Assembly (NCBI RefSeq): GCF_000621505.1
Contig: NZ_JHYD01000009.1
Span: forward strand, 1 to 64,000
Direction: 5' to 3'
Source of the DNA: Ruminiclostridium cellobioparum DSM 1351 = ATCC 15832
GTDB taxonomy: Bacteria; Bacillota; Clostridia; Acetivibrionales; DSM-1351
DNA length: 64,000 nucleotides
This document shows positions 8,795 to 15,747 of this stretch, piece by piece. Within the stretch, counting starts at the first letter, position 1. Each line of letters opens with the position of its first letter. The notes below the pieces were generated by a model. The model saw nothing but the letters and a program-made list of their open reading frames with translations, was not told the origin of the DNA and did no database searches. The position numbers were made by a program, and so were the translations under genes.

Positions 8795-10387
8795 TTACAA
8801 AGCCTTGAATAAGGCCGTACCTCTTCCCTTTAAATAACTTAAAGCCGCCGCATCTGCCGCCGCAACCGCAATAAACCAAAAAGCCTGGAAAACAACCGGG
8901 TTTGCCGGATTTACCATTGCAAAAATACCGAATGGCAGCAATATTGACAAAAAACCTGTCGCCAATGCCAGCATTACACTGGCGCTCTGCTTCACCGCTG
9001 CAACCTGAGTGTTCCATTCCAGCTTCGGAAAGTGAAGATTGATTATAAGTCCGGCAACTGCTATGAATACACAATAGCTGCAGCCCACGGCAACTATGAG
9101 CAGGTACTCCAAAATGCTAAATCCCAATACTGCCGTAAACACTGTCGAGCAGATTACCAGTATTGGCGCCGTTATAACCAGATTCAGCAATATTTTGCTC
9201 CTGAATATATCCATAGCCTTTAACGGCAGTGATTTGACAATCCACAGGTTTTTTCCCTCCAGTGAGATTGAAGGAGCAGTTGTACAGGTAAGCGCCACAC
9301 AAAACACCATTGCCATGGTCACTATGAGGTCCATGGACATGTTAACCGGCAGCGCTGCTGTTAATTCATCGAGCTTTGATCTGCTGAAAATAAACATTAC
9401 CAGTATAAGAACCATCATTACAGCTCCAAAGCCTGTATTTATCACATATATATAAGATGAGAAATATAAACTCACCTCTTTTTTAAACAAAGCCATTGCG
9501 GTGGTCCGTACCTGCAAATCAGTCATTTTATAATCGGAGGCTTTATATTTCTCCTGCATTTGTGAGTTTACCGCTTTAAAACTCCGTGCAAACAGCCAGA
9601 CAAATATTATAAAAACTATAATTGAAATCACGGCAAATACCAGAATTGAAATAATGTCCATGCGCAGGGCGGCAGTTATCAATCCAAAGGGATAATAAAT
9701 TGCCTTTAATGAGCTGATAATGTTTACCATGTTCTCAATATTGGCAGTCGTCAATGAATTGAGTGAAAACATTCCTCCCATAAACAATATGAGCAGAACA
9801 AAGGTTCCGACAATTAAAAAAAGATTTGTATGTCTGGATCTGGAGGATAACCTGCCAATGAACAGCGACAGGACTGCTCCTGCAATCACCGGGATCAGGC
9901 TGGCTAAAATCAGCAGCAATATTGCTGCAAAATAATAAGCCATTCCCACCGAAGTTTTTATTCCATATACCATCAGATACGGAAAACCTAAAAGTACGGC
10001 TAATCCGGCATTTGTTGAAACTATCATAAACAGTTTGCTGACTAATACTGCCCCCTGTGATACCGGCAGTGACATGAGCATGTCAAAATCCCTGAATGCA
10101 AACAAATATCCCGGTGCCTTGTATATGGACATAAAGAGGCAAACCAGCATGGACAGGGCCGTACCTGCAATAATCAGTATATCCAGAGCACCCTTCCCGG
10201 TCAGGAAATCCGATGTTACCCAGGCATACATACTCATTTGCACAAAAATCATGAGTATTACAAAAATTACCAGTCCCGACAAAAGACCGGCCTTCAGCTT
10301 TTCACCCTTTGTGGAGCTTTTGAGCAGTTTATTTATGCCTGATGAATTTATCAATTGTGCTTTAATAAGAAGTATTGTCCTATTCAT
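8795..10387 (-). CDS. ABC exporter permease, YxlG-like
   Basis: A membrane protein of about 530 residues with roughly twelve hydrophobic segments and no enzyme motif, the expected partner of the ATPase encoded just upstream. I chose the ATG at 10387 over the TTG at 10393; it overlaps the ATPase stop by 8 bp. It is the last gene of a five-gene operon whose order (ECF sigma factor, small membrane protein, small PLDc_N-like protein, ABC ATPase, ABC permease) equals Bacillus subtilis sigY-yxlC-yxlE-yxlF-yxlG. The substrate is unknown; in Bacillus the operon is linked to peptide toxin immunity and plasmid maintenance. It is longer than the Bacillus permease, so orthology is by position rather than close similarity. 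Confidence 0.75.
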   Translation of the reverse strand: MNRTILLIKAQLINSSGINKLLKSSTKGEKLKAGLLSGLVIFVILMIFVQMSMYAWVTSDFLTGKGALDILIIAGTALSMLVCLFMSIYKAPGYLFAFRDFDMLMSLPVSQGAVLVSKLFMIVSTNAGLAVLLGFPYLMVYGIKTSVGMAYYFAAILLLILASLIPVIAGAVLSLFIGRLSSRSRHTNLFLIVGTFVLLILFMGGMFSLNSLTTANIENMVNIISSLKAIYYPFGLITAALRMDIISILVFAVISIIVFIIFVWLFARSFKAVNSQMQEKYKASDYKMTDLQVRTTAMALFKKEVSLYFSSYIYVINTGFGAVMMVLILVMFIFSRSKLDELTAALPVNMSMDLIVTMAMVFCVALTCTTAPSISLEGKNLWIVKSLPLKAMDIFRSKILLNLVITAPILVICSTVFTAVLGFSILEYLLIVAVGCSYCVFIAVAGLIINLHFPKLEWNTQVAAVKQSASVMLALATGFLSILLPFGIFAMVNPANPVVFQAFWFIAVAAADAAALSYLKGRGTALFKAL

Positions 10388-11093
10388 TGTCAATCAACTC
10401 CATAAATATTTCTTCCAGTGTGCTGTCCCCTTTTACTTCGGCTGTATCTCCGCAGGCTATGAGCCTTCCGGCCTTGATAATGGCTATTTTATTGCATAGC
10501 TTTTCGGCCACTTCAAGTACATGTGTGGAAAAGAATACTGCTCCGCCATTGTCGCAGAGCTCTTTCAGAAATCCTTTCAAGGTGTGGGATGCTTTTGGGT
10601 CAAGACCTACGAAGGGTTCATCCAGAACAAGCAGGCCTGGCCTGTGAATAAAAGCCGATATCAAAGCCAGCTTCTGCTTCATGCCATGGGAATAGGCCGA
10701 TATGATATCCCCAAGGCTTGAGGTTATCTCAAAGGCATCGGCATATTCTTTAATTGCCTCTTCCCTTTCCTTTTTGGAAACTGTAAAAATATCCGCAATA
10801 AAGTTCAGATACTGGATTCCTGTCATATTTTCGTACAGGTCGGGATTGTCGGGTATAAATGCCATTGTCTTCTTGCACTCCAAATCCTCGGTTTTAATTG
10901 ATTTGCCGTTGATGAAGATTTCCCCTTCATTGAAGTCCAGAAGGCCTGTGGCACATTTTAGGGTTGTGGTCTTGCCTGCGCCGTTATGTCCTATGAACCC
11001 GAATATATCTCCCGGCTTCACTTCAAGAGACAGGTTATCTACAGCCTTCTTTCCATTTTTATATATCTTTGAAAGCTTTTCTATCCTAAGCAT
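10380..11093 (-). CDS. ABC transporter ATP-binding protein, YxlF-like
   Basis: A 237-residue ABC ATPase. It has Walker A in GHNGAGKTTTL, the Q-loop region in MAFIPDNPDLYE, a signature of the form SHGMKQKL, Walker B LLVLDEPFVGLDP and the switch His in FFSTHVLE. The start is placed at the ATG at 11093 (MLRIEKLSKIYKNG), which follows AGAAAGGATAGT; upstream codons belong to the overlapping previous gene. Its stop overlaps the permease start. It should drive export through the membrane partner at 8795-10387 under control of the ECF sigma factor at the head of the operon. Confidence 0.92.
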   Translation of the reverse strand: MLRIEKLSKIYKNGKKAVDNLSLEVKPGDIFGFIGHNGAGKTTTLKCATGLLDFNEGEIFINGKSIKTEDLECKKTMAFIPDNPDLYENMTGIQYLNFIADIFTVSKKEREEAIKEYADAFEITSSLGDIISAYSHGMKQKLALISAFIHRPGLLVLDEPFVGLDPKASHTLKGFLKELCDNGGAVFFSTHVLEVAEKLCNKIAIIKAGRLIACGDTAEVKGDSTLEEIFMELIDNE

Positions 11094-11307
11094 TTTTACT
11101 ATCCTTTCTATCGCGTCTGATGACTGCAAAATAATAGACTATAAGCGGTGTCGGAAAGTTGGATATACCCCAAATTCCCCAAAGCCAGGGAAACCTTCCT
11201 CTTTTCTGAGCGTCTCTGAAAATCCAGATCCCCTGGAAGAAAACAAATAAAACTATTAACAATATCACCCATAAGGGGGGATTATTAAAAAAATCATGCC
11301 AGTTCAT
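11086..11307 (-). CDS. small membrane protein, YxlE/YxlD-like (PLDc_N type)
   Basis: A 73-residue protein with two hydrophobic helices separated by IFRDAQKRGRFPWLWGIWG. This Asp-Ala-x-x-Arg-Gly then Trp-x-x-Trp-Gly pattern is typical of the PLDc_N family, to which YxlD and YxlE of Bacillus belong. The preferred start is the ATG at 11307, 8 nt after AAAGAGGAG, rather than the GTG at 11316 that abuts this site. It overlaps both neighbours, so it is coupled in the operon. In Bacillus the equivalents help restrain the SigY factor; that role here is inferred from gene order. Confidence 0.75.
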   Translation of the reverse strand: MNWHDFFNNPPLWVILLIVLFVFFQGIWIFRDAQKRGRFPWLWGIWGISNFPTPLIVYYFAVIRRDRKDSKNA

Positions 11308-11617
11308 CTCTTCCACTCCTCTTTATAATAAGCAGTATCGTAGGCACTGTGAAGAACAATCCCTGGATCAATGCAAATAACAGGGCAGACAGCTGATAAA
11401 GCATTATCAGAGCTGCTATAACTGCAAGTGCGGTACAGCTGAACCAGGCTAGCTGCCTGTTGTTTTTTGATGCCAGCCTGGTCTGTTCATCCGAAACAAA
11501 GTCAGCCATAGTCATCAAATCAGGTGTCCCCAGATCCAGTTCATCAATCATTTTTGAAACTTCCTTTAATCCTTCTAACCCTTCTAATCCTTCGGCATTA
11601 CTTTCATTCCTTCCCAT
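11294..11617 (-). CDS. small membrane protein, YxlC-like (putative anti-sigma partner)
   Basis: A 107-residue protein with an acidic N-terminal half (LEGLEGLEGL repeat, then MIDELDLGTPDLMTMADFVS) and two membrane helices near the C-terminus. This is the layout of YxlC (DUF5345), an anti-sigma component of the SigY system. The ATG at 11617 is preferred; it follows AAGGAG at 10 nt and overlaps the sigma factor gene by 14 bp. An upstream TTG at 11638 is also in frame. A soluble region able to hold a sigma factor, joined to a membrane anchor, fits the proposed role. Function is inferred from gene order and length. Confidence 0.7.
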   Translation of the reverse strand: MGRNESNAEGLEGLEGLKEVSKMIDELDLGTPDLMTMADFVSDEQTRLASKNNRQLAWFSCTALAVIAALIMLYQLSALLFALIQGLFFTVPTILLIIKRSGRDELA

Positions 11618-12140
11618 AACCTTCCAGCTCCTTTCCAATACTCCTTATTGCATTTGAAAGCCTTGATTTTACAGTTCCTACCGGCACCCCAAGAGTTTTT
11701 GCTATGGCCTCATAGGAATAGTCAAAGTTGTATTTCAGTACTACAGGTGCCTTAAGCTTTGGAGAAAGCCTGTTGACCGCCTGTATCAAATCATCATTAT
11801 CAAACAGATTATCTATTTTATTGTCATAGTCTTCAGAAACAGCAAGTGTGCTGCAGTAGCTCTCAAACAGCCGCTTCCTTCTGAGCCCTGTCAGCCATAT
11901 ATTCTTTGCTATTGTTATCAGCCAGGTACTGAAAGCCGCCCTGCTCTCATTATAAAGCCTGATTTTTTCAACAGCCCTGGCCATTGCTTCCTGGGTGATG
12001 TCCCGGGCATCCTCTTTGTTCAGGGTAAGTTTCAGGCAGTATTTGTAAACTATTGCGTAATTCTCCTGCAGCAGTTGAGCCATTGCATGCCTGTTACCTT
12101 TCCTGGCATTTTCCACAAGGTATTCGGATGGGTCCCCCAA
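11604..12140 (-). CDS. ECF-type RNA polymerase sigma factor, SigY-like
   Basis: A 178-residue sigma-70 family protein with region 2 (ITQEAMARAVEKIRLYNE, AFSTWLITIAKN) and region 4 (LKAPVVLKYNFDYSYEAIAKTLG, VPVGTVKSRLSNAIRSIGK). It lacks regions 1 and 3, which marks it as extracytoplasmic-function type. The first codon is a TTG at 12140 preceded by a weak GAGTGGTG site; no better start was seen. It heads an operon with two small membrane proteins and an ABC exporter, as sigY does in Bacillus, and so probably controls its own operon in response to an envelope signal. A -35-like TGAAC lies upstream, but no clear ECF -10 box was found. Confidence 0.85.
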   Translation of the reverse strand: MGDPSEYLVENARKGNRHAMAQLLQENYAIVYKYCLKLTLNKEDARDITQEAMARAVEKIRLYNESRAAFSTWLITIAKNIWLTGLRRKRLFESYCSTLAVSEDYDNKIDNLFDNDDLIQAVNRLSPKLKAPVVLKYNFDYSYEAIAKTLGVPVGTVKSRLSNAIRSIGKELEGYGKE

Positions 12141-12239
12141 GTTTTTTCACCACTCTTTTCGAACGTTCTATTAATTGTACCTTTATCATATGGGTTTTGT
12201 TCACTTTTTAAAAGATATATTTTTTCCTGTACGGGTATA

Positions 12240-12893
12240 TCAGAGATATAACGAATTTTTAGGACATTTATCGACGCAAACTTTACATCTTATACAGTCC
12301 GGGTTTGTAACAACACCTTCATCCTTATACTTCCATACATCAATCCCCATGGGGCAGTTCCTTGAACATATTTTACAATTGATACAGGTGTTGGGCTTGA
12401 AGCTCACATGCTTTATTTTATCTTTTACCTTTGTGATTCCTGCCGCATAGGAAGCCAGAGTCCCCATCGGACAAATCCTGCACCAGGTTCTTTGATTATA
12501 AACTGTTCCTAAAATGATTGTCAGAGCTGTTGTTATAATAATCATTCTTACGAATACCATTCCAACAGCATTTATATTTCCCCATGACATAAAAATCTGA
12601 ATTGCAAATCCTCCCAAAAGCAGGCATAGAAACAGCAGTCTGAACCATTTCATTCTTAAAAGCTCCGGAATGCGGAGTTTCCTGCTGATTTTGGAAATTA
12701 TCATATCGTTCATACTTCCCCTGGGACAAAAATTTCCGCACCAATACCTGCCTTTAAAAAAGGACATAATAACCGGAGCCAGCATGCATATAATTGCTGC
12801 CATCCCCACCGCCGGAAAGAATACACCTGCTATGCAAAAAACAAGTAAAATGGTCCAGGACCATTTATGAACAAACTTACTCAAATCAATCAT
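12240..12893 (-). CDS. membrane 4Fe-4S polyferredoxin (NapH/YccM-like)
   Basis: A 217-residue membrane iron-sulfur protein. It has about four membrane helices, a first Cys pair YWCGNFCPRGS, a second TWCRICPMGT, and at the C-terminus two ferredoxin motifs (CINCKICSRNCPMG and CIRCKVCVDKCPK), each able to hold a 4Fe-4S cluster. Proteins of this build pass electrons between the membrane and soluble partners. It is shorter than full NapH or RdxA proteins. It stands alone, but its promoter region has a CsoR/CstR-like operator, which suggests induction by copper or by persulfide. No metal transport domain is present, so its substrate is unknown. Confidence 0.85.
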   Translation of the reverse strand: MIDLSKFVHKWSWTILLVFCIAGVFFPAVGMAAIICMLAPVIMSFFKGRYWCGNFCPRGSMNDMIISKISRKLRIPELLRMKWFRLLFLCLLLGGFAIQIFMSWGNINAVGMVFVRMIIITTALTIILGTVYNQRTWCRICPMGTLASYAAGITKVKDKIKHVSFKPNTCINCKICSRNCPMGIDVWKYKDEGVVTNPDCIRCKVCVDKCPKNSLYL

Positions 12894-12912
12894 TTACAAC
12901 CTCCTCTTCTTA

Positions 12913-12933
12913 ATATACCCCCTCCAGGTATAT
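12913..12933 (-). promoter_or_regulatory. CsoR/CstR-family-like operator
   Basis: ATATACC (12913-12919) and GGTATAT (12927-12933) form a perfect dyad around a C-rich core (CCCTCCA). CsoR and CstR operators are GC-rich centres of this kind, TACC..GGTA flanked by AT. It lies about 20 bp upstream of the polyferredoxin start and adjoins its ribosome binding site. No CsoR family gene is in the window, so the regulator would be encoded elsewhere. Confidence 0.6.
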
Positions 12934-13040
12934 CGACATTATAAATTTTGGAATTATATTTGTCAATCCTAATATTACAATATATGAATATACTATAATA
13001 TTAGTACCTGTTTTGAATTCCTTATATAATGAAAAACTCG

Positions 13041-13086
13041 AAAAAGCCACGGAGGAAAACCTTTAATAAGGCCTTCTTCGTGGCTT
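13041..13086 (-). terminator. intrinsic terminator of the mrp/nifX-like operon
   Basis: Arms AAGCCACG (13044-13051) and CGTGGCTT (13079-13086), with extra inner pairing of AGG and CCT tracts, are followed on the minus strand by TTTTTCG. It lies about 55 bp beyond the stop of the NifX-like gene. Confidence 0.8.
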
Positions 13087-13141
13087 GATTCATCTATTTC
13101 ACATTGATATGGCTTTTAGAAACACTGTAAAAACAGTAATT

Positions 13142-13498
13142 TTAATGTCCGCATTCATCAGCATGCTGATGTTCATGACAAACTGAACCGCTGGATTTCA
13201 GCTTACCCTCTATATAGTTCCTGGCAGCAGTTTCTGCATCGCCTGCCGCCCCGGTGATGACTTCTATATTCTTCTCCTCGAATATTTCAATTGCACCGGC
13301 GCCCATACCTCCTGAGATTATTACGTTTACACCTTTATCGTTTAAAAAGTTGGGTAAGAATCCCGGTTTATGCCCCGGATTTGAAATGAACTCACTGCTT
13401 ACGATTTGTTTGTTCTGCTCATTAAAAATAGTGAAACCCTCACAATGTCCAAAATGTTCTGTTACCATTTTACCATCACTGGCTATTGCAATCCTCAT
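13142..13498 (-). CDS. NifX/NifB C-terminal-like (dinitrogenase iron-molybdenum cofactor family) protein
   Basis: A 118-residue protein of the small NifX/NifB-type family that binds iron-sulfur or FeMo-type clusters. The opening MRIAIASDGKMVTEHFGHCEGF and the central VNVIISGGMGAGAIEIFEE are family hallmarks. The C-terminal tail has Cys and six His (CHEHQHADECGH), a possible metal-binding tail. It follows an Mrp-type ATPase by 21 bp and a DUF134 gene lies upstream; this trio recurs in anaerobes and does not imply nitrogen fixation. No nif structural genes are present. Role in cluster assembly or storage is inferred. Confidence 0.85.
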   Translation of the reverse strand: MRIAIASDGKMVTEHFGHCEGFTIFNEQNKQIVSSEFISNPGHKPGFLPNFLNDKGVNVIISGGMGAGAIEIFEEKNIEVITGAAGDAETAARNYIEGKLKSSGSVCHEHQHADECGH

Positions 13499-13519
13499 TT
13501 TCTTTCACTCCTTTTATTA

Positions 13520-14290
13520 TTAAAATAAAATACCTTCAATTATTCCTGAAGCATCAGCCAGATAATCATTGCTGAATTTTTCAAATTCACCCTTGTCGCA
13601 CAGCATTGCCAAGTCCGGGTCCACCGGAAGCCGTCCCAAAACACATAAGCCCGATTCCCCTGCAGTTTCATCCAGCCTGCTTTCCCCGTACAGCTTTATC
13701 TCTTTGCCGCAATCGGGACATTTAATATAACTCATGTTCTCAATGACTCCTAAAACAGGTATATTCATTTGTGCTGCCATGTTATATGCCTTTTTAACTA
13801 TTAAGGAGACAAGCTCCTGGGGTGAGGTCACGATTACTATCCCATCCAGAGGAATTGACTGGAACACCGTCAGCGGAACATCTCCCGTGCCGGGCGGCAT
13901 ATCGATGAACATTACATCCAGATTCCCCCAGACCACATCCGTCCAAAACTGTTTTACCGCACCTGCAATCATCGGCCCCCGCCATATAACAGGTGCATCC
14001 TCCTGATCCAGCAAAATATTCATGGACATTATATTGATGCCGTTATGTGTTTTTTCCGGAAAAATTCCCAATTCACTTCCCTGAGCTTTTCCGGTAATAC
14101 CGAACATTTTGGGAATGGATGGCCCCGTAATATCGGCATCCAGTATTCCAACATTATACCCCTTCCTTCTCATTAAAACCGCTAACATGGAAGTAACCAA
14201 GGATTTACCCACACCGCCTTTTCCGCTTACAACTCCAATTACCTTTTTTATTGAATTGAGTTCATTGGATTTTTCAATAAAATCTGTCAT
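13520..14290 (-). CDS. Mrp/NBP35 (ApbC) family iron-sulfur cluster carrier ATPase
   Basis: A 256-residue deviant-Walker P-loop ATPase: VVSGKGGVGKSLVTSML holds the signature Lys, GILDADITGPSIPKMFG the switch region and VMFIDMPPGTGD Walker B. A CPDC motif lies near residue 187 (YIKCPDCGKE), matching the CxxC that binds a bridging 4Fe-4S cluster in this family. It would deliver clusters to apoproteins in the cytosol. It sits between a DUF134 regulator and a NifX-like gene and is probably co-transcribed with the latter. Length is slightly below the Mrp average because the N-terminal DUF59 domain is absent. Confidence 0.92.
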   Translation of the reverse strand: MTDFIEKSNELNSIKKVIGVVSGKGGVGKSLVTSMLAVLMRRKGYNVGILDADITGPSIPKMFGITGKAQGSELGIFPEKTHNGINIMSMNILLDQEDAPVIWRGPMIAGAVKQFWTDVVWGNLDVMFIDMPPGTGDVPLTVFQSIPLDGIVIVTSPQELVSLIVKKAYNMAAQMNIPVLGVIENMSYIKCPDCGKEIKLYGESRLDETAGESGLCVLGRLPVDPDLAMLCDKGEFEKFSNDYLADASGIIEGILF

Positions 14291-14398
14291 TGTTTCATCT
14301 CCCGGGTTTGTTATTTAATTATGGGCTTATGCTCACAATTTTTATTTTAGTATCATTATGAGCATATGTCAATATCTATACGCATGAATAAAAAATAA

Positions 14399-14423
14399 GA
14401 TCAGGAGAATGACACTCCTGACC
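14399..14423 (-). terminator. intrinsic terminator of the DUF134 gene
   Basis: GATCAGGAG and CTCCTGACC (14399-14407 and 14415-14423) pair around a 7-nt loop. The minus strand continues into a T-rich tract (TTATTTTTTATT). Confidence 0.8.
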
Positions 14424-14430
14424 TTTCAAG

Positions 14431-14907
14431 CTAATCTATGTTTCTTCCATGGCGCCGGCAATTTTTCCGGCATGATTTTTGATTACAGTTGGGTTCACAG
14501 ATAATTTTTTCCGACCCGCAAACCGAACATGTAAAAGCTCCGCTTTTTATGGCTTCCAGGTTTTCTATACTTTCAGTCCATTCTTTACCGCACTCCACAC
14601 ATTTTACCGGGCATATATTACGGGTGAATTTTCCACCTTCTATATGAATAGTCTTACCGTTTATCAAACTGTCGGCTATTTTTTCCCGTGCCGATAACAA
14701 TATCCTTTGAAAGGTTGGCCGGGACACCTCCATCTTTTGGGCACATTCCCCCTGCTCCAGGCCCTCCAGATCTTTGAGCCGGATGGCTTCCAGTTCTTCC
14801 AGCTTCAATATGTTCTCAGGAACTTCGGCCACATCTGTTTCAGATGGTATAAAATACGGTATTGTAGGAATGTTCTCAATTTTTCTCCACTTTATGGGTC
14901 TTGCCAA
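14431..14907 (-). CDS. DUF134 family DNA-binding protein
   Basis: A 158-residue predicted regulator. After the family N-terminus ARPIKWRKIENIP comes a helix-turn-helix (EAIRLKDLEGLEQGECAQ, then MEVSRPTFQRILLSAREKIA). The C-terminal half holds paired Cys motifs (CPVKCVECGKEW and FTCSVCGSEKI) and a final Cys/His-rich tail (CEPNCNQKSCRKNCRRHGR), probably metal or Fe-S binding. I place the start at the TTG at 14907 because family members begin M-x-R-P and a GGAG lies 8 nt before it; the GTG at 14916 abuts that GGAG. It probably responds to cluster or metal status and controls neighbouring genes, but the target is not shown by the sequence. Confidence 0.85.
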   Translation of the reverse strand: MARPIKWRKIENIPTIPYFIPSETDVAEVPENILKLEELEAIRLKDLEGLEQGECAQKMEVSRPTFQRILLSAREKIADSLINGKTIHIEGGKFTRNICPVKCVECGKEWTESIENLEAIKSGAFTCSVCGSEKIICEPNCNQKSCRKNCRRHGRNID

Positions 14908-15017
14908 TAATATCACTCCGTTTGCCAGCAGTCTGTAACATCTTTCTTAATCCTACAGCAAGTATATAAATATTAACTGCATATGTCAACAAACTCATTG
15001 GTCGGATTTATACGTAT

Positions 15018-15737
15018 CTATCCCACTTTTCTGCTCAGCTTCTTATTTATAAATCTATATCCTTCTTTTCTGACACATTCAATATAGCAGTATTCATTAT
15101 CCAATTCACACAATTTGCGGCGTATATATCTTATATGCACGTCAACCGTTCTTGTCCCCTCGAAAGAATCAGAGCCCCATATCTTCTCAAGCAGGTACTC
15201 TCTGGATAGTATCTTTCCCATATTTGAAATCATAAACATTAAAAGTTCAAACTCTTTTTTAGGGAATTTAATTTCCACATCACCTCTGTATATGGTTCTT
15301 CCCTGAACATCAAACTTTAAATCATTCAATTTTATATCATCAGACTGTTTTTTTTGAGAGAGTTTTGTTCTTCTGATCAGAGCTTTAATTCTGGACTGAA
15401 GCTCCCGGACGCTAAACGGTTTGATCATATAGTCGTCGGCCCCCACCTCAAGTCCCAGGACAATATCAAATTCTTCCTTTTTATCTGTAAGAAACAATAT
15501 AGGTATTTCTCTTGTATTGGGCTCCTGTCTCAGCCTGCGGCAAACCTCCAGCCCGTCTATGCCATGGAGACTGATATCCATAATCAGTAAATCCGGTTTT
15601 TGTTTGTTGATTTCCCAAACCAGCTTTTCACCATTGTCAAAGGTTTTTGTTTTATAGCAGGAAGCTTCCAGATTTTGCTTTAGATATTGTTTTACATTCA
15701 TATCCATGTCAGCAATATAAATAATTCTGTCATTCAT
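15018..15737 (-). CDS. OmpR/PhoB-type response regulator
   Basis: A 239-residue two-component regulator. The receiver domain has the acidic pair in YIADMD, the phospho-acceptor Asp in LLIMDISLHGIDGLE and the conserved Lys in DDYMIKPFSVREL. The C-terminal winged helix has FPKKEFELLMFMISNMGKIL and the recognition region GTRTVDVHIRYIRRKL. The start is set at the ATG at 15737 after GAGGTGCTTGTA, 10 bp past the chemoreceptor stop. It is the last gene of a pst operon and is the obvious PhoB/PhoP candidate, but no histidine kinase gene is beside it. A PHO-like box lies in front of pstS. Confidence 0.9.
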   Translation of the reverse strand: MNDRIIYIADMDMNVKQYLKQNLEASCYKTKTFDNGEKLVWEINKQKPDLLIMDISLHGIDGLEVCRRLRQEPNTREIPILFLTDKKEEFDIVLGLEVGADDYMIKPFSVRELQSRIKALIRRTKLSQKKQSDDIKLNDLKFDVQGRTIYRGDVEIKFPKKEFELLMFMISNMGKILSREYLLEKIWGSDSFEGTRTVDVHIRYIRRKLCELDNEYCYIECVRKEGYRFINKKLSRKVG

Positions 15738-15747
15738 TACAAGCACC

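Noticed and set aside
12141-12239. Autoregulatory ECF promoter in front of the SigY-like gene.
   Set aside because: TGAAC is present, but no matching -10 motif occurs at the right distance.
13142-14907. Nitrogen-fixation cluster.
   Set aside because: Only NifX-like, Mrp and DUF134 genes occur. These are common in non-fixing anaerobes, and no nifHDK is present.
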